From Poecilobothrus nobilitatus (lineage: Eukaryota; Arthropoda; Insecta; Diptera; Dolichopodidae): a DNA stretch of 64,000 nt. The notes beneath the pieces were generated by a model. That model searched no databases. It worked only from the letters and a program-made list of their open reading frames with translations, and was not told where the DNA came from. The stretch covers positions 23,643,398 through 23,707,397 of the forward strand of contig OX352773.1 in assembly GCA_947095535.1 (NCBI GenBank). The letters run 5' to 3'. Below, in pieces: positions 24,285-35,725 of this stretch; the first letter of the stretch is position 1; each line of letters opens with the position of its first letter. Made by a program: the position numbers and the translations under genes.

Positions 24285-27200
24285 TTAATCTTTAGCAATT
24301 TTCCTATGAATTTTACCACCTTTCTTATGTATTCTTTTATGATAGCTTTGAGCTAATGAATTAATTATTGAAATCACAAAATAACAAATCATTGCTATCA
24401 CAAATTTTTCAAAAATTTTTGCCAATAAATTTCCTGATTCAGATGTTGGATGACTTTTTTGTCGATGCAAACGCGTTTTTTGATTTTCTAAAAATGCTTT
24501 AAATGGTTCTTGTAATCTACGTCCAAATATTGGAACCAAAACAATTAAATCAACAGCACGTTCTATTAAAGATTCATTGAAGGCAATAATAACAAAAATT
24601 TTTTGTATGTGCATTTTAATTACAGCTTTTCCCAATAAAGTTGCACCAAAGAATGTCCAAAATGGTACCAAAAAATGACCACAAGTAATGCCAGCCAAAT
24701 CAAATAAAGGATTCGGTATCTAAAATGAAATAAAAGATATTATGCATTAAATTTAATTTAACAAAATGAAATCAAACGTACACTTGCACAAGCTAAAATT
24801 CCTAAAAATCCAACTTTTTCTACAACTCGTTCCATAAATAATTTTGCTCTGTCTAGTGAGCTTAAATCACCAGTTTTTTGTTTTTTCTGTAATTCTTCAA
24901 ATTTTTTTAAGTCATCATCGTCATCTGGATCTATTCCTGATAAACGTGCTGCCTTTGCCATAAAATAAGGTGGTAATTCACCTAGAGCTGTACCAGCTCC
25001 CCAAAGGAATGCTTCAAAGCGTACCTTCGCCATTATATTCCAAAGATTTGGTATAATACTTTCATCAGGTACATCCGGACAAATAATTCTAAAAAAAATC
25101 AATTTTTATTAAAGAAAATATAGACATATATGCACATATATATATATATACATATATATATGTCAATTTTATACTTACTCGTCTGGATATGGTGGTTTTG
25201 GAAAGTTTAATGCATTACACTCATAAGCTGCTAATGTAACACTTGCTATATGAGGTCCTAAATATAATAAGAAAGTGTGAAGGCCTGTTCCTAAACCAAC
25301 CGATGATAAAACACCCAAACCAACCCAATATATTATAAACCATGATTGCGACCGAATTGATTCTATTACTAATTGATGGCGTCCAGGGACATTATATAAT
25401 ACACCTAATAAAGCTATTAATACTAAAACTCCAAGTAAAATTAATCTATGTTCAAGTAATCTGAAAAAAAAATAAATAAAAACAAAGGTAATTATGAAGA
25501 AATATTAATTAATTAAATTTAAAACATAAAACTAATTTTTTTACATTCCAAAATTTACGATCTAAAAAACAATCTAAATAACAAGAAAATTAAATAAATT
25601 TTATGTCATAGCATAAAGTAAATATTTATTACTTTATAGTCGTAGTTTATCTAATATATAAGAATAACTTAAAAAAAAAAACAGAATTTTAAATTTATAA
25701 TTAAGATATTAACTAAAAAAAGGAAACATGTGAAGTTGACAATACTTATGTATATAACATGTCTTTTGACCCTGAAACGAAGTCAATAGCTGAAATATCA
25801 TTTGAGTTCTAAAGATTTTAATAATATGCATACATATTATATTAAACTAAAATTCATTTTAAATAGATATATTTTAAATAAAATTTATAAAGAATAACTT
25901 AATATACATTTTATATGGAATCCCAACTACTGTTTTCTTACTTTACATGCGTATTTTTTTTAATTCTTTAATTCTTTATATGTATAATTATTTTTTTTTC
26001 ATTTAAATATTAAAATGTACATAAATATTTGAAAATTTGAATATATATATATATACTTAAATCGATATAAATTATAATTTATTTTTATCATAAAATTTTT
26101 AAAAAATCGGTTGGGTCTTTAATTACGTTTTTAAACACGAAAATAAAATAATTGAATCGAAATTATATACACTTGAAAATCTCTATACGGAACATTATTG
26201 AGTAAAATATATAATTTTAATTTAAAACCTTAACAACCATAACTAAAGCATGTCAACATCAAATCATTTTTTATTTTGTTGTTGAGCTTAAAGTATAGAA
26301 AATGCTACGTATTATAAATGTATTCACTGTATGATACATACATTAGACTTGGGACTTAAAATTAAGTTGCTAGTCATAATAAAAATATTTAATAATACAA
26401 TAATAATCAAATATTAACTTAAATAAATATTTAATATAAATAAAATTTATGTACTAGATAACAGATTTAATGACAAATAACTTTAAAAAGTATTTGTTTC
26501 ATAATTTTTAAATTAAAAATTTAAAATAGAAATTCATGAATTATTAATTTCAAAATTTATTGCACGATTACAGAGATAACATAATTATTATAATAAAAAA
26601 GAACGCAAACTTTGATAAGCGAAATTAAATAGAAACTTGTAGCTTAATATTGATAAGGTAAATTTAATTATGTATAATATGTATAAATGATATTAGAATT
26701 AGATGTATTAATTCAATATGAACTTGTATTTATTAACTTCTTAATTTTAAGCACATTTTTAAAAAACAAAAAAAAAAATGGGAAAAATTTGATTATTAGT
26801 TTCAATTTGACTGTCGCCGTTCTTCGGTTTGTTTACAAATCTACACTGTTTAAGATAGAACAATGAAATTTTAACCATAGATAAGTTTCTTAAAAAAATT
26901 AATGTTGTAGATTAATTATTTTTATCTAGCCCATTACAGAGTTATAACGTATCAAATATAAAAAAAGTCTTATTTTAAAATGTCTATATCTCAAGTTCTA
27001 TATTTAATCAATTTTTTCAATCTAAAAACACCAAAAGACATGTCATTTTTTTAACTTTATAAATCAATATAAAACTTTTTTTCTTCAATTTAATGTGTTT
27101 AAATTTACCGTTATATCAAAAATATGTTGGAAGATGATTTTACTTCCTTTATATAACACTGAGAGCAAAAAGATCTTTCAGAATTCACATAAGATACATC

Positions 27201-28030
27201 AGAACATTTTTTTGTACCTTAACATTATCTTGTTTAAGATGTATTAGTGGTCAAAAATGGAAAATTTACTATGTATTTGCTACCTTTGATTTTACATACT
27301 ATCTTGTTTATTAATTAAACAGAAAAAGATTTAATATAATTATAAAAAATTAAATTGTTTAACACAAAATTATCAGATTCTGATACTATTTAACAAAAGA
27401 AAACTTGAAATAAAACTTAATAAAAAATTTATTAAATAAATTTTCATTTAACTGTAATATTTTATATTACTTTATTAATTTCAATTTAGTTTTTATATTT
27501 AATACCCCATTTAATATTAAATTTAAATTGTATAATATAACCAAAGTGACTATACAGATAAAAAGATATAACTAAAAAATTTTTAGACATTATTAAATAA
27601 TAATTCTTATTATTTATTTAATATTATATTTACTAAATAAATTCCATTTAATTAAATTTAATATGTACTATATATAAATAAACAAAAAATAAACTTACTT
27701 TTTTCCATAAATTTGTATTAGAGTAGCACATTCTAACATACAATACTTTACTGTTTGAAATGGTCTACGCCATAAAACTATTTTTTCTCTTTCTTCACGT
27801 TCTTTTTCTTTATTTTTAGCTGATGATTTTTTTACTAATGTAGCCGCCATTGGTCCAGTACCATTTGGTGATCCAATTACATTACCTTTTTGATTTGTTG
27901 TCTTTTTAACATTTTGATTTCCCATATTATTATGATTATTATGATTAAAATTTTTATTTATGTTATTATTATTAACAGCCGCCTTCCGATTCTGATAATC
28001 AGCTTGTTCTTGTTGTTTCAATTGGGACAT
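24285..28030 (-). CDS. VMP1: Vacuole membrane protein 1 (Tango5)
   Basis: VMP1 is a multi-spanning ER protein with a VTT/DedA domain. Family members scramble phospholipids and are needed for autophagosome closure, lipid droplet and lipoprotein handling, and ER contacts. Coding exons on the minus strand are 28030-27699, 25460-25179, 25088-24782 and 24719-24285; all joins keep frame (phases 2, 2 and 0) with donors GTAAGT, GTAAGT and GTACGT. The product is about 451 residues, against about 406 in human; the excess is an Asn/Gln-rich N-terminus (residues 1-90). Signature sequences are the [13 protein letters not shown] block before the first membrane segment (about 90-105), [16 protein letters not shown] in exon 2, [17 protein letters not shown] (about 231-246), and [20 protein letters not shown] at the start of the last exon. 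The first ATG of the exon was chosen; the acceptor lies just upstream at 28051, so the 5' untranslated region is spliced. Confidence 0.93.
25461..27698 (-). other. VMP1 intron 1
   Basis: The intron is about 2.2 kb, bounded by donor GTAAGT at 27698 and acceptor TTTCAG at 25461. It carries a DINE-1-like repeat fragment at 26790-27125 and otherwise AT-rich sequence. The two other coding introns are short (90 and 62 bases). Confidence 0.85.
26790..27125 (+). repeat. DINE-1/Helentron-like repeat, copy B
   Basis: The words TGTTTACAAATC, AGAACAATGAAATTTTAACC and GCCCATTACAGAGTTATAAC match the order TGTTTACAAAAC, AGAGCAATAAAATTTTAACT and CACCCGTTACTGAGGTA in copy A (1250-1380). It lacks recognisable ends and is a short internal fragment inside VMP1 intron 1. 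Confidence 0.5.
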
Positions 28031-28050
28031 TTTAACCCCCAATCTTTGTA

Positions 28051-28060
28051 ACTGTAATTT
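28051..28060 (-). other. Splice acceptor before VMP1 start codon
   Basis: Minus-strand AAATTACAG ends at 28052 and the exon starts at 28051, 21 bases ahead of the ATG. This shows the VMP1 start codon is in an internal exon and that transcription begins further upstream. Confidence 0.6.
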
Positions 28061-30120
28061 TGAAAAATAATTTAAAATAAATTAAAATAAAATAAATTAT
28101 AAATAAAAAAAAAAAAAAAAAATAAGAAAATATCTATACTTATTGCATAGTTGAAATTTAATTAACAAAAATAAACATTTTTAAATAAAAACGACTTTCA
28201 AAACAATATTATTAAGATCAATCTGGTTAATTAATTAATATTATTAATTACATATATATGTATTTGATATTTTATATATATATATAAAAAAAAAAATACA
28301 ATTAAATTATGATTTATTAGGTTGTGGTGATACGAAAAGAAGGTAAATGCTTTAATTTAATTAAAAATCAAATCGCAATGGGATCGCATATTAGACTAAG
28401 CAGCAAAAATATATTTATTTTTTTTTTATAATTTAAAAATAATAAAAATAAATTATTTCAAACACAAACAAAATTTATTAAAAATATTATACTGAAATTG
28501 GCATACAAAAATTTTAATTAAAATGTTGAAATAAATTTTTTGAATTGTTATCTAAATACATATATAAAAAAAATTATGAAATTTGGACTAAAAGGTAAAA
28601 ATAATTAAAAAAGTTTATTAAATATGTTATTTTTATCCCTTTATTTGTTGCTTTAATTAAACTATCGCTTGTTGAACTCAATATGGCAAACTAAAACTTT
28701 TAAATAAGCCATTAAAAATAAAAATAATAATTATAATGACTACCATCTACATTTTTATAACCAATAAAAAAAACGACATTACATATAATTTTAACTCTCT
28801 AACATTGTACGGGTCATGAGTTTCCAAACTGATCAACACAACACAAATTTAACTAGAAAATTGTGTCGTTGAATTAATTTATTTACATGACCAAAATATA
28901 GCTTTTTTTTTTTTTTTTTTTTTCAGAATATTAAAAAACAAATCAATCATGTGTAAAATTTTTTACACGTAATTTATGCTTCAGATATTCCCTTAACTGA
29001 ATGGTTCAAACTACCAATAATGATATGTTATTTGCATTTGTAATATAGGTATTCCTGAAAATATCATACGTTCCCAATGGAAAATTATTTTAAAAAATAG
29101 CAAAAATACCCAAAAATAGCAAATTAAACTTAATTTTTGTAATAATTGTTTTGTAATAAAATCTTTCACTTGTTAATAATATACTCATAATAATTCTTTA
29201 ATATATACATTTGTAATTTCTTAAGTTAATATTCTCGATTCGACAGTATAAGTAAAAAAAATCTACAATTTATTACTTAAAGTGTTAAATAAAAAAAGCT
29301 ATAAATTAAAAGCGATTACTTTGTCAATGTAAATTTTACTTAATTTTTAAAAAGTAATTATGTATATACATACTATTATAGATAAGTAAATACAATATGA
29401 CAAAACTACACGATTAAACTAAAGAACCAATTATTGTTTGAAATACAATAAACTTACCCACAGTGGTCGTGTTAATAATAAAGAAATAAAAAGAAATTTT
29501 TTTTTTTATTTATTACTAATATATTAATATGATCGCTACATCGATCATTTATTGGCTGGACAAAGAAAAATTAAATTAAGAATGCGTTGGAATGAAAATA
29601 TGTATATGTATAAATCAGAAAGGGTTTTTTTTTTGTTAAAGAAATATTTAAACATATTAATCTGAAATCGGAAACGTAATTTGCACATCGGATGCAAAAG
29701 CAACCATGCAACATGCATATCAGAAATTAATTTATTATAAGTTGTGTGCGTTTAAAATTGGTGTTTCGCAAATGAGGTTTCCCATTTCAGTTAGACATAT
29801 AATTATAAAACATATAATACGAAATTCAAATATAATTATGGTCTGTACCTATGCGTTAAATACCTTAATAATGTTATAAAGTTAGGATACTTTTCATAAT
29901 TTTCTATAAAGTTGCATAAAACAAAATAGTTATTAAACAAGTGACAAGAGTAAAAATGACACAAAAAAATCACATAAAAATGATAAAAATTTATAAAAAT
30001 GTGAATATCTAAATCATATGTGAAAAATTTACGTGAATTCTTGATTTTAATGTACCTCCTCTGCATAATAACTTCTAAACTGCTTAAAAACAAACTTAAA
30101 ATTCACTATATTTTGTTCAC
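28052..30120. other. Upstream region of VMP1
   Basis: This holds the 5' intron of VMP1 and probably its promoter. The only splice-like signal I would keep is a minus-strand donor at 29457 (listed separately). No coding exon is seen. The minus-strand frame at 29836-30093 is composition noise. Confidence 0.35.
29458..29480 (-). other. Possible VMP1 5' untranslated exon (donor end)
   Basis: CACTGTGG followed by GTAAGTTT on the minus strand is a near-ideal donor (GT at 29457-29456), about 1.4 kb upstream of the VMP1 coding exon, in the right orientation to join the acceptor at 28051. The start of the exon is unknown. Nothing else ties it to VMP1. Confidence 0.25.
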
Positions 30121-30121
30121 T

Positions 30122-30165
30122 ATATACGCTCTTATCCACTAGGCCACCGAGGACACTCGGCCCTC
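30122..30165 (-). repeat. SINE head fragment, minus strand
   Basis: Read on the minus strand, this gives CTCGGTGGCCTAGTGG then ATAAGAGCGTATA, the A-box head of the SINE at 9807 with one change. The copy stops before the B box. Confidence 0.65.
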
Positions 30166-33100
30166 ACTGTATTCATATTATATTTTTGACAATATTTATA
30201 TCATTTATTTTTCACAATATTCCTGTCATTTATTTTTGACAATACTAATGTCAACATGTTTACCGCAACATGTTTTCGGATTGAAAATAGATTACAATTT
30301 ACAAACCTATTTACATCTGTATGTATTTAATTAAAAGTCTACAAAAAACAAAAACAAAACACTAATTGACAATGTTAGAACTGAAAAAATCAAAAATTAT
30401 TTAGAAAAAAGAAAAAAGGAAATTAAATTAATTTAAGTGTTTTGTTGTACCGGAAAATTCAAATACATAATTAAATATTCATTTGTTTTACTGCCAATTT
30501 ATTTAAATATTATAAATTTATAATCTTCACACACATAATACATACACACATACATACATTTATATAGATCGCGATATTATAACAAAATCGTTATAGAAAT
30601 TAAATAGTAATAATTATATATAAGGTATCTATATACTAAATATTTTCAACAACCCACATACAAATAGATATTTTTTCTCATATACATTTGCATCCATAAT
30701 GTAAGTATACTTTCTCTTTCGCAGACCGCAGTCTGTGAGTAGTACTAGTGAGTGACTAATAAATATTTACGAATTACGAAGATCATTATTCCTGATAATA
30801 ATGTTCTATATATTTTTATTATTCGAATTATATTTTATTTTATATTTATTTTGATATTAAAATCATAGTAAATATTATAAACACTTAATATAAAAAAAAA
30901 AAAAAAACATCTATATTTCATATTAAGTGTTAAATTAAATAAAACATTTTAAATATAGGTCAGAACAACAGACAATCAAAATTTTAGATAAAAATTAAGT
31001 TAACAATCTATTTTTTAATACATATATATATTTATTTACATAATATCTAGGTAAATATATCCAAATATGTATTTATATGATAAAGATAAACAAAAATCGT
31101 GGGTTAATCTTTAAATTAATCAATATTTAACACACAATAATTTAAATTGGATTTTCCTTATTTACATATTATATAGAGTTCAATTTTTTTTTCATAATAA
31201 AAATCTAACACTATTTAAATATTATAAATAAAATAAAATTAGTCAAATATGTATCTCTTTGTCATAATTCTTATGGAAAAAACAACTCAAAACATACAGA
31301 ATAAATATACTTAATTTTACATACTTATTTCAATTTTCTATCTACATAATTATATATCTAATATTTATTTTAAGTATGCAATACTATATGGTAAGTAAGT
31401 AAGTACATGATGTACATAAAATAAAAGTTCGAATAAAAACAAAAAATTCAAGTTCCAAAAATAAAAATACAAAAGAATTTAAAATTTATTTAAATCAAAG
31501 TTCCATTAACAAAAAAAAAAAAAATAAATAAATAAAATAATATAAAAAAGAACACATTCAAATAAATAAAAAAAAAATTAGTTTAATGAAATATAGACTG
31601 TGCGCATTTTATATACATATACCTACATATATAATACGAAACAATTTAAAATTAAAACAAAGTCCATATTTTCTATACCTCAAATAAATTCATGACAAAA
31701 AGAAAACAAAACTTTGAAAAATTTATATAAAAAATAAAAAATGTTAAAGAAAAATTAACAGAAAAAAAAAAAAAAACACACACAAAGCTAACAATCAAAT
31801 TCAATTTGGTCTTTTTACAAACCGTCATCTTGAAGTACAAATTATGTATAGAATAATTATTATTTAAAAAAAAAAAAAAAAAAATAACTTTTCACCATAT
31901 AAAATTTATACTGATATTTTTTTTTTTAAACAAAAAATAAAATTTACATTAGGTATATTTAATTATCCTTATTTTTTTTTTTATTTTTTTTAATCACCAG
32001 ACACCAAAAAACAATTCCACGTAAAAAAACAACGTAAAAAAATATCAAATAAAAATTTTTATTTTTAAAACAGCTGATTTCTCTCTTATTTCGAAAAAAT
32101 AATGTAGTTGAATCATTCAAACAGAATTCAAATTGTCTTTTATTAAATTTTATTTAAAAAAAAAAAAAAACAAAAACCACAAAAAAAAAAACAATCACGT
32201 GAAAATCTCATTGAATAAAATTTTGTTGAAAAATAATAAATGAAAATCTCTCTAAAACGAAGAAAATTCTATAATAATAAATTTATTAATATTTTTAATT
32301 TTTTTTTTTTTATTTTGTTTATTCCTCCCTCAAAATGTGTATACTATAATAATAAATTTATAAACACGTAATATTATCTATATCACCGAAATTTTAAAAT
32401 TTAAAACGAGACAACATACTTAATTTACGATGACCATCATATAATAAAGTTGAAAACTTACTGATTGAAACACTGACGACGACAATATAATACAAAATAT
32501 TTGTCATACAAAAGAAAGAAAAAAAAAAACGTCAAAAACATATTTGATAATGTAAATTATGTACGTCTTTTTCTTATTATAATATTCGTCCACTGTTATC
32601 GCCTGATTATAAATATAAAAATCTCAAATGAGATATTTTTAGTTGATCTGTTATGCATAAGAACTTTTTTTTTTTTACTTTATTATTATGTATTAGTAAT
32701 TTTAATTTAATTTCCTTAAATTAAAGATAAAAGTTTTTGAGTTTCAATACTAAAAAAAAAAACTATGATTTGAAACCCTAAACTGTCCAAATATATCCCT
32801 AAACCCTATAAACCCTAAACTGTCCAAATATATTGAAACCAAATATATCCAAATTATAAAATCTATATTAATATACACTTATATATAAATTATATAAAAT
32901 CTAAAAATTCGAATTTTACTAATTCAAAAAATCTGAATACGACAGTGTCTCAATTATAATAATAATCTAAATACAATAAAATCCCTATTTAAATCGAAAC
33001 GATTGTGTCAATGTGCCTTCGATTCAAAACAATCTTACAATAAAAAGTTAATATAAAAAAAAAAAGTATAAAAAACTTTACTGTGGTTATAAAAATTGGA

Positions 33101-33253
33101 GTTACAAAAATAGAGTTTCAAAAAATTGATAAACGCGAAGATTCAACAAACAAAAAACAAATTTTCAACTAAAACATTCGATTTCAACTTTTTCGATACT
33201 ACACAAAAAAAAACTAATTATCCTCTTTTTTTTTTTTTTGCAGACTTTAATAA
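30166..33253. other. AT-rich noncoding DNA
   Basis: There are poly-A runs (for example 31866-31883), GTAAGTAAGTAAG near 31390, and a 24-base exact duplication starting AAACCCTAAACTGTCC (32773-32796 and 32810-32833). The less AT-rich stretch at 30715-30770 has a CTTTCGCAGACCGCAG and AGTAGTACTAGTGAGTGA composition that could be a promoter or untranslated exon, but I cannot assign it. Confidence 0.35.
32773..32833 (+). repeat. Duplicated AAACCCTA-containing 24-mer
   Basis: Two exact 24-base copies, each beginning AAACCCTAAACTGTCC, start 37 bases apart, with an additional CTAAACCCTATAAACCCTA between them. The AAACCCT word resembles plant-type telomere repeat but only three or four interrupted copies are present. 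Confidence 0.7.
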
Positions 33254-33461
33254 CAGAGACTTCGCTGGCCTAGTGGTTAAGAGCTTATAAAATACGCTCT
33301 AAACACTAAGGGAGTCTAGGTATGAATCTCGCACACATCGTAAGAATAATTCCCCCTTACAACATTTACAGCCACGCCTGAAAAGAAAAGGCTGTGTAAT
33401 TTCCTTGTTGCATTTATGTGGCAGAGAAGTGAACTAAAAAAAAAAAAAAAAAATTTAATAA
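33246..33461 (+). mobile_element. tRNA-derived SINE, full length
   Basis: The body is 33254-33453, about 200 bases. It carries the A box CTGGCCTAGTGG, a degenerate B box (GGTATGAATCTC), the body words CATCGTAAGAATAATTCCCCC and GGCTGTGTAATTTCC, TTTATGTGGCAGAGAA, and a poly-A tail. TTTAATAA flanks both ends (33246-33253 and 33454-33461). The damaged B box suggests it is older and less able to be transcribed than the copy at 9807. Confidence 0.8.
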
Positions 33462-35079
33462 TTCAAATTTTTTTCGGTACAATAAATTCTGTTCCAAAAT
33501 CTTCTGCTTACAAAGAATACATTTTTTCTTTGGACATAAAAAATTTCTTGTTGGTGGAGAGTCAGATATACTGTTTTAGTTTCTTATTCTGTGAAAAAAA
33601 TACACTAATTACAATAATGTTTTTTTTGTTTTTTATACGAACATAATTCACGAAGTCCTATTAAAAACTACTGGACTCTGGAGGTTTTTAATAGTTCAGA
33701 TTTTTTGTAGTTTGAATTTTTATTTTATTTTGAATATTTAGAATTTGAATTTTATAGAAGGAACTGCGGTTGTTAACATCTTCCTTTTAATCCCAGTATC
33801 TTTGAATCTTTCTTTTTTTTAATTTTTAGTGGAACTTGATTCGATGAAGAAATCTTTTCGGTGCCTTTAAACTCAAAAAAATATTTTTTAAGATTATTTT
33901 TTATATTTCAAGTGGAAAAATATATTTTAAGTTTAGTTATTGAAACCCAGTTTTTATTAATTTCTATTGAATATTCAAATGCAAGAGTTTCACAATTATT
34001 AAAGTATAAATATTGTTAAAAATAAATTAAATATTCCAAAAAAAACTTTTTGTAAACTATAATCATAAATAAAAAAAAAAAAATACAGTGAAATTTTTCT
34101 TGGTACAACCTTTTGAGTAAATTCATAATATCATTTTCAAATTACATTTTTTACATTACACTATTCATAATATCACGAAATAGAAGTGATTTTTGTTGCC
34201 GTCATCATTTTTATAGTATTCAATCCATAATAATACATAATTTAATAAAAAAAAACAAAAAAAAAAAAAAATATACACAGTGAATAAATAATTAAAAGAA
34301 CGAATATATTATATTAGTATTTAAATAGCGACTTTAAGAAATTTGTTTAAAAAATAATACATATATAACGATATAACCAAAAAAAATTTTTAAAACGTGT
34401 TTTAATGAAAAAAAAAATGATTTAATTCAGATATTAAGTGCTGTTATCATTAAAAAAAAAAAAAAAAAATGTGTAACTAAATATGATATGTATGTATGCA
34501 ATAAAAATTTTCATGTTGAAATTACTGAAGAAAAATTATGAATAGTAAACATTATTAAATATTTATTTATTTCATAACAATTTGTAAAATTTACAAATAA
34601 AAATAATCACAATATGGATTTATTAAATACGTATACTTAATTGAATTAGCAATAATAAAATTAAAAAGTTTTTTTATTAACTTGGTATAGAATTACATAT
34701 ATGTAATTCAATTATGAATACTTATATTGTATTTTTTAAATTAAACCATAAAGTTAAATATAAATTTTTTACAAATTAAATTCGCACTTGCAGTCTTTTA
34801 TTTTTTACATAATAAATTATTAATAAATTCATAAAAAAAAAAAAAAAATTATTTTAGGAATTGATCTAATTAAAGTTCAAGAATTTATTTAAAATCTTTA
34901 TCATTTATCTTGGTCATATTATAAATAATCTTGTTTATACCATAAATTCTTATTCATCTACATACTTATCAATATAAAAAAAATGATTCCTAGTCTCCTA
35001 GACAAATACACTTTACTGAACAGTTATTAAAACAGTTTCAACTTAAGTAATTAAGTAACAGTAAAATTAAAACGGGATT
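33462..35079. other. AT-rich noncoding DNA
   Basis: No gene is seen; poly-A tracts are common (for example 34254-34271 and 34452-34469). Confidence 0.45.
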
Positions 35080-35725
35080 GTCTCGAAATGCCGGAAATTG
35101 TCAAAATCTCGAAACTCGAAATCTCGGAAATTTTTCTTGTAAATAATAAAATCCCAAAAATTCAAAATACTGAAAACTCGCAATCCCAGAAATTTATCTT
35201 CCTGGATTTTTTCGGAATTAATTTTTTTTTTTAGTTTCTATTAAAAATATAGAAATTGAAACTAAAGTTTATTTATTGATTGATTTATATAATTAAAAAT
35301 TCAAAAAAAATTATTATGATGAAATATATTTGTAAAATAAATAATTTGGAGAGATTTTAGAGTTGGTTACAAAATCAGGATTTCAATAATTTGTTTAGCG
35401 GGGGACTATTTAAAATGCCTTGATATTGAAATATGTATGTAAAAAAAAAAAAAAAATAAGGAGGCAATTCATAGTTGGCTACAAAATCAGGGTTAATACT
35501 TTTTCTGGCAAATTGAGATCGAAATCCCGGAAACTCGAAATCCCGGAATGCGAAATACCGGAAAACGAAATCCCGGAAACTCTAAAAATAAGAAAATGAA
35601 ATAAACAAGGCTAATTTTATTTTTTACTTTTCCTTACTATTTCGAGATTTCGAGTTCTGGTATTTCAAGTTCCGTGATTTCGAGTTTCCAGATTTACGAG
35701 TTCTGGAATTTCCATCCCAACCCAA
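35080..35725. repeat. Fold-back element with minisatellite arms
   Basis: The left arm (35085-35200) and an internal block (35512-35585) contain repeated CTCGAAATCCCGGAAA-like units. The right arm (35640-35720) contains the reverse complement, as in TTTCGAGATTTCGAG and GATTTCGAGTTTCCAGATTT. The centre carries the words shared with 4925-5340 (TTAGAGTTGGTTACAAAATC). The fairly GC-rich units stand out in the AT-rich background. No protein is encoded. The structure fits fold-back transposons with tandemly repeated termini. Confidence 0.6.

Noticed and set aside
32462..32480. Minus-strand donor-like CA/GTAAGTTTT as a 5' untranslated exon
   Set aside because: It has no paired exon start or gene; such words arise by chance in AT-rich DNA.
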